7,467 nucleotides of DNA from Candidatus Sumerlaeota bacterium (lineage in GTDB: Bacteria; Sumerlaeota; Sumerlaeia; MWCT01): NCBI GenBank assembly GCA_026398545.1, contig JAPLSR010000440.1, forward strand, positions 1 to 7,467. The letters are read 5' to 3'. Of this stretch, positions 1 to 4,199 are shown piece after piece. Both the position numbers and the translations under genes were made by a program. The stretch's first letter is position 1. Each line of letters starts with the position of its first letter. Below the pieces are notes generated by a model. It had not been told where the DNA came from. It made no database searches and saw only the letters and a program-made list of their open reading frames with translations.

Positions 1-68
1 GGTGTCTGGCAACGGTCCTCGCGGATATATTTTCCTGTGGGAGGGACAATCAAGAAAACCTTTTTCAT
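1..68 (-). CDS. B12-binding radical SAM protein, N-terminal fragment (runs off the left edge)
   Basis: Only the first 22 codons and part of the next lie in the window. The protein begins M-K-K-V-F-L-I and continues VPPTGKYIREDRCQ. This opening, a short beta strand followed by PPTG-(K/R)-Y-x-R-x-DRCQ, is typical of radical SAM enzymes with an N-terminal cobalamin-binding Rossmann domain (BchE/HpnP-like superfamily). The CxxxCxxC iron-sulfur motif would lie outside the window, so the reaction cannot be named. The ATG is 18 nt after the stop of the pilin-like gene, with a G-rich stretch (GGGGG) about 8 nt upstream as a weak ribosome site. The two genes are therefore probably co-transcribed. A second ATG at 75 is out of frame. 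The family call rests on a short but distinctive motif. Confidence 0.72.
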   Translation of the reverse strand, partial: MKKVFLIVPPTGKYIREDRCQT

Positions 69-86
69 GACACATGCCCCCGCATA

Positions 87-770
87 TCACCTGAGATTTT
101 CTTTCGGGGCTGGCGCACTACCATGTGTTTCCTTTGCAGTCGGTTGCGGCTGGACATAGGGGATGATGGTGACATATTCCTTGCGGGATTCATCCGGTGA
201 GAAACGGATATCCGCCTCGTGCCCAAGGGCAGTGCGTCGGGGATTCAGGACGTCAAAATCGCCGGTGAATGAATATTTGCCCTCTTTATCGGGCAGATAG
301 AGGGTCCCATGGACAGAGCAAGAGATATCAAAAAGTCCGGGGTGCTGAAGGCTCGGTATAAGGGAATATTTTCCTTTAGAGGGGCATCTCGGGGTGTCGA
401 GGAGATAACGGTCACGCCGGTCGACAAGGGGGAGGTGGACCAGTTTCTCTCCGTGTTTGAGCCTGAGGGTGCCCGTTGTGGGATTGTCAAAGACGACCTC
501 CCCAAAATGAAAATACTCCGCAATCATCATCACAAGGTCATCAAAGGAGACCTGAGGGGAGACATCAAAGCGAAATTCCTTTTTCATCTGGAGCATCCCC
601 TCTTCCATGAGGAGCATCCCCCTGAAACAATTCCGCACCTCAATCTTCTTAAAGGCGGTGCGGACATTGCCGAGGATAATTGCGGCGAGAAACACGCCAA
701 GGATAGAGATAATTATGATGATAGTGTTCCTGCTGTGTTTCTGGGTTTTGACCTTTCTTTCCTTGCGCAT
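87..770 (-). CDS. Membrane-anchored, diverged type IV pilin-like protein without a prepilin cleavage site
   Basis: The 227-aa protein has a basic N-terminus (residues 1-15), one hydrophobic helix (about 16-34, rich in Ile and Leu) and a soluble remainder. After the membrane segment comes an amphipathic stretch with Asn-Cys (47-48) and a run resembling the pilin alpha-1 helix. Further on are CPSKGKYSL (129-137) and CSVHG (151-155). The pair CP-x-x-G-x-Y ... CS-x-x-G(H) is the conserved C-terminal core of many short type IV pilin and pseudopilin-like proteins. About 40 residues appear to be inserted ahead of it. The usual G/F-T-L-I-E prepilin peptidase motif is absent (KHSRNTIIIII instead), so the protein is probably a permanent inner-membrane anchor, not an assembled pilin. 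The tail (205-227) is rich in Pro, Ala and Glu and looks disordered. The start at 770 is favoured because it keeps the membrane helix; the ribosome site (GGCGAG, about 11 nt upstream) is weak. The function is unknown; the fold assignment is inference. Confidence 0.7.
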   Translation of the reverse strand: MRKERKVKTQKHSRNTIIIIISILGVFLAAIILGNVRTAFKKIEVRNCFRGMLLMEEGMLQMKKEFRFDVSPQVSFDDLVMMIAEYFHFGEVVFDNPTTGTLRLKHGEKLVHLPLVDRRDRYLLDTPRCPSKGKYSLIPSLQHPGLFDISCSVHGTLYLPDKEGKYSFTGDFDVLNPRRTALGHEADIRFSPDESRKEYVTIIPYVQPQPTAKETHGSAPAPKENLR

Positions 771-906
771 TACGGGAACTTCTCGCCTTTAAATCAGGAT
801 TAATGATTAAAATACTCGGAGATTAATTCAAAAAGAGTCAACAAGAAATAATTTTTTACCCGGAGGGGAAATGTGTGCTACATGTTCTTTCCTCTTCACT
901 CAAGTC

Positions 907-1668
907 TCAAGAGAGATTCACGCCCCTTGTGCGGAGATATTCTTTGAGCTCGGGGATTTTTATGAGACCGAAGTGGAAGACGGAGGCGGCAAGGAGGATG
1001 GTGGCGCCTGCCTCAACGGCTTCATAAAAGTGTTCCATCTTGCCTGCCCCGCCCGATGCCACCACAGGCACTGACACAACTTTTACAATCTTGCGAATGA
1101 TGTCAAGGTCATAGCCCGTCCTGACTCCATCGGTTGCCTTGCTGGTGGGGAGGACGCAACCGGCGCCATAGTCCGCCGCCTCTTTCACCCACTCAACGGC
1201 GTCCTTGCCAGTGGCGGTGCGTCCACCATCAATATACACCTCATAACCGGAAGGCAGAGCCGCATTGCGGTCAACGTCGAGGGCGAGTGTTACTTTTCCC
1301 GAACCCATCTCTTTCACCATCTCCCTGAGGGTTTCTGGACGGCGGACGGCGGCGGTGTTGATAGAGACCTTATCGGCGCCGGCATTGATGACCTCCAGGG
1401 CTGAAGGGACATCCCTGATGCCGCCACCCACGGTAAAAGGGATTGTTGCCGCCTCTGCCACCCGCCGGACGACCTCCAGCATGGTTTTCCGCCCTTCCAC
1501 CGTGGCGGTGATATCAAGCATGGCAAGTTCATCTGCGCCGGCGGCACAGTATGCCTTAGCACATTCCACGGGGTCTCCCGCATCACGAATATCGACAAAA
1601 TGAACGCCCTTGACCACGCGCCCTTCCTGCATATCGAGGCATGGCATGATTTTTATCTTTTGTTTCAT
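907..1668 (-). CDS. hisF: Imidazole glycerol phosphate synthase, cyclase subunit HisF
   Basis: This 253-aa protein is full length for HisF. The enzyme joins with the glutaminase HisH to turn PRFAR and ammonia into imidazole glycerol phosphate and AICAR in histidine synthesis, in the cytoplasm. The (beta/alpha)8 barrel can be followed from end to end: PCLD with catalytic Asp12, GRVVKG with Lys20, the phosphate-binding TVGGGIR (79-85), GADKVSIN (97-104), the second catalytic Asp131 in LALDVDR, and ASGGAGK (204-210). The common LLTSMDRDG loop after beta-6 reads VLPTSKATDG (172-181), a less frequent variant that keeps the Thr-Ser and Asp-Gly. The start is well supported: AGGAGGGG lies 4-6 nt upstream, with a promoter just beyond. 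No other his gene is in the window, so hisF stands alone here. Confidence 0.97.
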   Translation of the reverse strand: MKQKIKIMPCLDMQEGRVVKGVHFVDIRDAGDPVECAKAYCAAGADELAMLDITATVEGRKTMLEVVRRVAEAATIPFTVGGGIRDVPSALEVINAGADKVSINTAAVRRPETLREMVKEMGSGKVTLALDVDRNAALPSGYEVYIDGGRTATGKDAVEWVKEAADYGAGCVLPTSKATDGVRTGYDLDIIRKIVKVVSVPVVASGGAGKMEHFYEAVEAGATILLAASVFHFGLIKIPELKEYLRTRGVNLS

Positions 1669-1700
1669 GAGGCCCCTCCTTTTATAACTGAGTAACCGTT

Positions 1701-1729
1701 TCTATAGAGAATGGATGAAGATTTGTCAA
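1701..1729 (-). promoter_or_regulatory. Sigma-70-type promoter of hisF
   Basis: Read on the minus strand, a perfect TTGACA (-35, at 1724-1729) is followed after exactly 17 nt by TATAGA (-10, at 1701-1706; four of six consensus bases). Transcription would begin near 1694, giving a leader of about 26 nt that contains the AGGAGGGG ribosome site at 1673-1680. No attenuator, T-box or leader peptide with His codons fits in so short a leader. Confidence 0.7.
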
Positions 1730-1775
1730 ATCTCATTCATTGGTGGCTAAAACAAGATATGCCCAATATAGATAC

Positions 1776-1853
1776 AATCAACAGATTACGCAGACGACGC
1801 AGATAATGATTCTTACTAATTCCATCTGCGCAACTCTGCGAAATCTTTGGATT
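1776..1853. repeat. Imperfect palindromic element built from CGCAGAT-type repeats
   Basis: The left arm (about 1776-1806) contains AATCAACAGATTACGCAGA followed by CGCAGAT. The right arm (about 1822-1853), read in reverse complement, gives AATCCAAAGATTTCGCAGA followed by GCGCAGAT. Roughly three quarters of the arm positions match, around an AT-rich loop of about 15-20 nt. Motifs of the type CAGATTACGCAGAT...ATCTGCG-AATCTG are a known dispersed, MITE-like palindromic repeat in many environmental genomes; that link is from memory. It is noncoding and sits between the hisF promoter and the integrase remnant. Confidence 0.6.
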
Positions 1854-1936
1854 ATAGAATTCATGTATCTCCCGTGCAAATTGTTATTGATACACACCGG
1901 CATGTTGTGTATAAGTAATCATTGTTTTTTGACAGG
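1854..1936. other. AT-rich noncoding spacer with a small inverted repeat
   Basis: The stretch between the palindromic element and the integrase remnant shows no reading frame with a recognisable product. It contains a 7-bp inverted repeat (ATACACA at 1890-1896, TGTGTAT at 1906-1912, 9-nt loop) and a T-run at 1925-1930. No further piece of integrase was recognised in any frame, so the upstream part of that gene appears deleted and not merely frameshifted. Confidence 0.4.
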
Positions 1937-2032
1937 ATGGGACTTGCAACCGACGTAAAGACGACCATAATTTACACCCACGTGCTTAACAAAGGAGGCC
2001 ATGGCGCCCGCAGCTCGGTCTCCGGGATGTAA
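1937..2032 (+). pseudogene. intI: C-terminal remnant of an integron integrase (IntI-type tyrosine recombinase)
   Basis: Translating from 1937 gives about 31 residues ending at TAA 2030-2032. They include DVKTTIIYTHVLNKGG, followed by a GARSSVSG tail. This is the C-terminus of IntI proteins, whose usual form is LGH-x-DV-(K/R)TT-MIYTHVLN-(R/K)GG-x-G-(V/A)-(R/K)SP. The Tyr in IIYTHV corresponds to the catalytic nucleophile. Everything before it is missing: the R-H-x-x-R box, the IntI-specific alpha-helix and even the LGH directly ahead of DVKTT (it reads GLAT). There is no start codon with a ribosome site, so this is a non-functional relic. Orientation matters: it points toward the cassettes, so the attachment site lies at the 3' end of intI, as in inverted integrons of Treponema denticola and some planctomycetes. 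Confidence 0.82.
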
Positions 2033-2033
2033 G

Positions 2034-2060
2034 CCGGTTTATACAGTCTGTATAAACCGG
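2034..2060. repeat. Perfect 27-nt palindrome (13-bp arms, 1-nt centre), copy 1 of a paired element
   Basis: The arms CCGGTTTATACAG and CTGTATAAACCGG flank a single T at 2047. It begins 2 nt after the integrase stop. The central 17 nt recur in the inverted sense at 2174-2190. It could be a protein-binding operator, the end of a small mobile element or a hairpin. There is no following T-run, so a simple terminator is unlikely. Confidence 0.6.
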
Positions 2061-2173
2061 GATTGGTTGATAAGGAAGAAGCCGATAAATGGTTGATATG
2101 AATGACATTACGCGAAAAGACAAGAAGACACGGGAACTTCTTATATTGAAAGAGACAGTCTGCGTTTCCCGTT
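2061..2173. other. Spacer between the twin palindromes; no convincing gene
   Basis: It holds a direct repeat TGGTTGATA (2064-2072 and 2090-2098) and a possible 33-codon reading frame (2089-2190) preceded by AAGGAAG. The frame ends inside the second palindrome and has no recognisable product. In an integron this interval, between the integrase end and the first core site, would hold attI accessory sites, but no sequence rule identifies them here. Confidence 0.3.
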
Positions 2174-2202
2174 TTATACAGACTGTATAATCATTGTTAG
2201 CC
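2174..2202 (+). other. attI: Candidate integron attI core site with second palindrome and embedded -10 element
   Basis: The core GTTAGCC (2196-2202) fits the GTTRRRY consensus of integron R' boxes, and the exchange point would be between G2196 and T2197. It is assigned as attI because it lies between the integrase remnant and the first cassette, and because the first attC carries the matching R'' box GGCTAAC. Just upstream is the 17-nt palindrome TTATACAGACTGTATAA (2174-2190), whose right end extends into a perfect TATAAT (2186-2191). No cassette-sized gene or second attC lies upstream, which supports this being the array start. Confidence 0.62.
2186..2191 (+). promoter_or_regulatory. Possible cassette promoter -10 element (Pc-like)
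   Basis: A perfect TATAAT sits 5 nt before the core site, so transcription would begin at about the first cassette base. No good -35 is found at 16-18 nt spacing (candidate hexamers such as GTTTCC or CGTTTC are poor), so activity would be weak or need an activator. The -10 overlaps the palindrome at 2174-2190, so a protein bound there would block it. Confidence 0.35.
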
Positions 2203-2230
2203 GCCCTCACGAAAGTCAAGGTGATGGTTC

Positions 2231-3022
2231 ATGCGAATTGATCTCACAAAAACTGTTTTCACACCCAGTGAAACTGACTTCATCATAGGCAAGCTCAAGC
2301 AGGCTTCAGAGAGAGGGTTCATAACGAGCAGGTCTGAAAACAATCCGTACCTGTTGGCATCATTTATGGGAGTGGAAGAAAAGGGCATTACGCCAAAATG
2401 GAACGTGAAGATATACACCTACAGCAGGAAATATAAGGGGCATAGCCTGGTATGTTTAGTTGATAAGCACATTTTGGGTAGGTTGATAGAAGAGGACTAC
2501 GACAGTTTTATTCCGCCCGACCTACGAGTCCTGCGAATAGATGATGCTGGTTGGGGGTTTCCCTTGTGCGGGGTGATGGTTGGCATATCAGATGAACGCC
2601 AAGTTGAGACCGCCATAGTGCCGGTTGAATACTTCCGAGAAGACGGAGAGAACGGTTTTCACACGAAACATTATCTGAAAGAGTACACAGATTTGGCCAT
2701 CCAACTTCTGAACCAGTTTGGCGCGACGCCAGACACACATCGCATTGAAATCTGTACGGGATACGTGAATCAACCGCTTCGAGATGAACTGAGGAAACTC
2801 GGATATGATGTCCGAGTGGTGGAAATCAAGGGGAAGTTACAGGAAGAACTTGAGGAACTGTACAAAGCGTATGTGCTTGAGGAGGTTGGTTCAGATATCT
2901 ACTACGACCCTAAGGATATGAAGAAGTCAGAAATCCCCCGAAGATACAGGGAATGTCTTGAGTATGGGAAAAGACACTGTCCTCACCAAGTCAAGACAGG
3001 ATGGGATGCAATAAGTGGGTAA
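2231..3022 (+). CDS. Cassette-encoded 263-aa protein of unknown function with IDDAGWG motif
   Basis: I do not recognise a named family. The protein looks soluble, with no signal peptide or membrane helix. Residues 1-95 form an N-terminal part with alternating strands and helices. A central motif, IDDAGWG (103-109), closes a strand LRVLR and is followed by strands GVMVGI and TAIVPVEYF. Then comes a helix KEYTDLAIQLLNQF and a strand IEICTGYV (162-169), followed by a helix, a strand DVRVVEIKG and a Glu-rich helix. The order strand-strand-strand-helix-strand-helix-strand-helix with Asp in the first strand recalls the RNase H-like fold; this is inference from pattern only. The tail (225-263) is charged, with two Cys. 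The ATG at 2231 has AAGGTGA 7 nt upstream. Being the sole gene of a cassette, it is presumably expressed from outside or from the weak -10 at the cassette edge. Confidence 0.75.
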   Translation: MRIDLTKTVFTPSETDFIIGKLKQASERGFITSRSENNPYLLASFMGVEEKGITPKWNVKIYTYSRKYKGHSLVCLVDKHILGRLIEEDYDSFIPPDLRVLRIDDAGWGFPLCGVMVGISDERQVETAIVPVEYFREDGENGFHTKHYLKEYTDLAIQLLNQFGATPDTHRIEICTGYVNQPLRDELRKLGYDVRVVEIKGKLQEELEELYKAYVLEEVGSDIYYDPKDMKKSEIPRRYRECLEYGKRHCPHQVKTGWDAISG

Positions 3023-3038
3023 AGGAGGGGCTTTTTGC

Positions 3039-3059
3039 ATGGCTAAGGAGGGAGGCTAA
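3039..3059 (+). other. Possible 6-codon mini-ORF (MAKEGG) with strong ribosome site, ending in the attC R'' box
   Basis: AGGAGGGG at 3023-3030 is 8 nt before ATG 3039. The frame reads MAKEGG and stops at TAA 3057-3059, inside the R'' box GGCTAAC. The ribosome site is the best in the accessory region, yet it serves no long gene. It may load ribosomes at the attC hairpin, or be chance in a G-rich stretch. GGCTAA also occurs at 3041-3046, 13 bp before the real box. Confidence 0.3.
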
Positions 3060-3125
3060 CAACTCGTTGCAGCCGATCCTTACTCCGCTGAGCTCCGTAA
3101 GGGTGGCTGAGCTCGGGCGTTAGAT
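3054..3125 (+). other. attC: attC recombination site of cassette 1 (59-base element)
   Basis: R'' is GGCTAAC (3054-3060) and R' is GTTAGAT (3119-3125). Between them are L''-like GCAGCCGA and L'-like GGTGGCTGAG. The halves pair: CTAAC with GTTAG, CAGCC with GGCTG and CCTTAC with GTAAGG, with unpaired bases between the blocks and a 13-nt loop. The TAACAACTCGTTGCAGCCGA half closely follows the classical attC left half, and the 72-bp size is within the usual range. Exchange is between G3119 and T3120. Confidence 0.88.
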
Positions 3126-3131
3126 TCTATT

Positions 3132-3136
3132 GGAGG
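3132..3136 (+). promoter_or_regulatory. Ribosome binding site that fixes the start of the zinc-ribbon gene
   Basis: GGAGG stands 5 nt before ATG 3142. An in-frame TTG at 3130 would overlap this site and has no ribosome site of its own, so the ATG is taken as the start. Confidence 0.8.
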
Positions 3137-3141
3137 TAAAT

Positions 3142-3594
3142 ATGGCATATACATTTAAATGTCGAGAATGCAGCTCAAACACTTGGACCGCAAATATCGT
3201 CGAATTATTTGAGAATTATACCAACGCTTCCGGTCGCTTTGTCTGTCCCAATTGCAAAAGCACAGATACCTACATATACAAAAAAAGTAAGTTACAGGAA
3301 CCAGGTGACTTTTGGGAGCGGTGGATAAAAGGGGTGATTCGAATAAAAACCGAGTATGAAACATATTCCCCTTATATTTTTCTGACAGCGGGTAGCGAGG
3401 ATGGAGACATCTCTGACTTGCATTTTAATTATTACAAAGATTTGCGGCCTCAAGGTGGTCTACTAAAGCCTGGTGCAGGTCCGGGTGGGGGCCCTGTCCT
3501 CGGCGTCAATGATCTTTTCTATGTTTTACGACATCTTGTAAAACTAGGGGTATTAACTAAGGACTATATTGTACGCCGAATTAGTAAGTTCTGA
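3142..3594 (+). CDS. Cassette-encoded 150-aa zinc-ribbon protein of unknown function
   Basis: The N-terminus has two Cys pairs, CREC (Cys7, Cys10) and CPNC (Cys35, Cys38), spaced as in a zinc ribbon of about 35-40 residues. After it comes an aromatic- and lysine-rich linker (WERWIKGVIR, 59-68) and a strand SPYIFLTAG. Next is FNYYKDLRPQGG and a striking glycine/proline loop LLKPGAGPGGGPVLG (107-121). The C-terminal helix (122-145) is LFYVLRHLVKLGVL. The ribbon could bind nucleic acid or protein; the rest matches no family I can name. There is no signal peptide or membrane helix. The gene fills the cassette and stops 16 nt before the attC. An antitoxin or regulatory role is possible but not shown. 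Confidence 0.78.
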   Translation: MAYTFKCRECSSNTWTANIVELFENYTNASGRFVCPNCKSTDTYIYKKSKLQEPGDFWERWIKGVIRIKTEYETYSPYIFLTAGSEDGDISDLHFNYYKDLRPQGGLLKPGAGPGGGPVLGVNDLFYVLRHLVKLGVLTKDYIVRRISKF

Positions 3595-3610
3595 AATTTT
3601 ACAATAGAAA

Positions 3611-3689
3611 ATCTAACTTTCACTGTAGCAGACCGAACGACCATGTATTTCGGCTTTGATTGAAGGTATGTTGCACGCGGCCGTTGAGT
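3611..3689 (+). other. attC: attC site of cassette 2, degenerate
   Basis: R'' is ATCTAAC (3611-3617), a perfect RYYYAAC. The best consensus R' is GTTGAGT (3683-3689). Inside, CCGAA (3633-3637) pairs with TTCGG (3649-3653) around an 11-nt loop, and TTTCA near R'' can pair with TGAAG (3661-3665) on the other side. The outer arms are poorly paired. If R' is instead GTTGCAC (3670-3676), the R-to-L spacings become nearly symmetrical (about 15 and 16 nt) but the box departs from consensus at one position. Confidence 0.6.
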
Positions 3690-3714
3690 TTTATTGTTCG
3701 ACTGAAGAAGCCAT

Positions 3715-3957
3715 TTACATAACCTGAAACGTCTGACCCACGAGTTGGAATTCGGAAACCTCGGCACGTTCTAATTTGTTCCTGATCTGTTTGAAACGTC
3801 TCACGGTGTCTTCTGAATATAATTGTTCACCGCAATGAAGACAGACCTCGGCATGAACCTTTAAGACTGCCGTATTGCACCCTCCACGGAGGAGTTTCTC
3901 AATATCTTTTTCAACCATCTCACCACCGCAAACCGGACATTTTGTAAAAGGCATCAT
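3715..3957 (-). CDS. YgiT-type zinc-finger protein (MqsA N-terminal-like), orphan antitoxin candidate
   Basis: The 80-aa protein has CPVCGG (two Cys near residue 10) and CLHCGE (two Cys about 35 residues on), forming the zinc knuckle of the YgiT-type family. A VRRFKQIRNKLER helix follows. The family includes the N-terminal domain of MqsA, the antitoxin of MqsR; short members like this lack the DNA-binding C-terminal domain and are often paired with a DUF4258-type toxin. The start at 3957 is chosen over an upstream in-frame ATG at 3981 because AGGAGG lies 8 nt before it. It runs against the cassettes, lies just past the second attC and has its own promoter. No toxin reading frame is seen on either side, so it is an orphan here. 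It could be a third cassette whose attC has decayed, or original chromosome. Confidence 0.8.
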   Translation of the reverse strand: MMPFTKCPVCGGEMVEKDIEKLLRGGCNTAVLKVHAEVCLHCGEQLYSEDTVRRFKQIRNKLERAEVSEFQLVGQTFQVM

Positions 3958-3965
3958 ATTTATCG

Positions 3966-3971
3966 CCTCCT
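3966..3971 (-). promoter_or_regulatory. Shine-Dalgarno site that fixes the YgiT start
   Basis: AGGAGG on the minus strand is 8 nt before ATG 3957. The upstream ATG at 3981 lies before this site and would add 8 residues not expected in the family. Confidence 0.8.
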
Positions 3972-3993
3972 TATTTTCCAATCAATCCAGCGA

Positions 3994-4023
3994 TTTATAC
4001 AGTGAATGGGATTAGCGAGTCAA
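3994..4023 (-). promoter_or_regulatory. Promoter of the YgiT-type gene
   Basis: On the minus strand TTGACT (-35, 4018-4023; five of six consensus bases) is followed after 18 nt by TATAAA (-10, 3994-3999; five of six). Transcription would begin near 3986, giving a 30-nt leader with the AGGAGG site. The -10 context CTGTATAAATC resembles CTGTATAATC at the candidate attI palindrome. Confidence 0.65.
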
Positions 4024-4123
4024 AACTATTCTTTTTTCTCGCGGCTATGGGTGCGCCGGAGTCATCTGTGGTTACATCCATTCCACGCTGCGATTTCTTC
4101 GGATAAACGACGATTCAAAGTGA
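4024..4123. other. Noncoding junction between the accessory block and the protease gene
   Basis: No reading frame, RNA gene or clear terminator was found in this interval. It is where the accessory block must end, but no target-site duplication or integrase attachment repeat was recognised. Confidence 0.3.
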
Positions 4124-4153
4124 TTGACAGGCTTTCCTTTCGGCTGTTAGAAA
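4124..4153 (+). promoter_or_regulatory. Possible promoter of the M50 protease-trpS-scpA group
   Basis: A perfect TTGACA (4124-4129) is followed after 18 nt by TAGAAA (4148-4153, four of six). Transcription would begin near 4160, 40 nt before the preferred ATG. An alternative -10, CATAAT at 4169-4174, lacks a good -35. Confidence 0.45.
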
Positions 4154-4199
4154 CTTCCTGACTTTTTGCATAATTGTCCGGGGAGTGAACTCTTTTTCC

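Larger units (their letters stand above)
2197..3119 (+). mobile_element. Integron gene cassette 1
   Basis: The cassette is 923 bp. It begins at TTAGCC after the candidate attI G and ends at the G before TTAGAT in its attC. It holds one gene (2231-3022) in the usual orientation, with a 34-nt leader, and an attC at its 3' end. In the excised circle the end G joins the start TTAGCC, rebuilding GTTAGCC. This is the exact reverse complement of the cassette's own R'' box GGCTAAC at 3054-3060, the relation expected of a genuine cassette. Confidence 0.82.
3120..3683 (+). mobile_element. Integron gene cassette 2 (right end uncertain)
   Basis: It starts at TTAGAT after G3119 and contains one gene (3142-3594) behind a leader of only 22 nt, which is typical of compact cassettes. 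Its R'' box ATCTAAC (3611-3617) is the exact reverse complement of GTTAGAT at its own start. The right end is set at G3683 of GTTGAGT, which fits GTTRRRY; GTTGCAC at 3670-3676 is an alternative, making the cassette 551 bp. Base composition is visibly more AT-rich than the flanking chromosome genes. Confidence 0.72.

Noticed and set aside
309..803. A long plus-strand frame opposite the pilin-like gene
   Set aside because: It is a shadow: the minus-strand frame has a membrane helix and pilin-type motifs, while this one is featureless and has no ribosome site.
871..1074. A plus-strand 67-codon frame with GGAGGGG upstream, overlapping hisF in antisense
   Set aside because: Most of it lies opposite the 3' part of hisF, has no recognisable product, and the G-rich stretch alone is weak evidence.
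1776..1853. CRISPR array or tRNA gene
   Set aside because: The repeats are inverted, not direct with spacers, and no cloverleaf or anticodon arm can be drawn.
2034..2060. Rho-independent terminator after the intI remnant
   Set aside because: The stem is strong but has a 1-nt centre and no following T-run; a DNA-binding site or element end fits better.
2089..2190. A 33-codon frame between the twin palindromes with AAGGAAG upstream
   Set aside because: No family resemblance; it ends inside a palindrome. A leader peptide is possible but unsupported.
2034..2190. LexA (SOS) boxes controlling the integron
   Set aside because: The half-sites are in the order ACAG-CTGT with 1 nt between; LexA boxes are CTGT-N8-ACAG.
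4101..4152. A possible third, decayed attC ending at GTTAGAA (4146) that would make the YgiT gene a cassette
   Set aside because: The last base breaks GTTRRRY, the supposed L' box TCGGCT touches R' with no spacer, and no R'' TTCTAAC, or one matching the start of the segment, is found.
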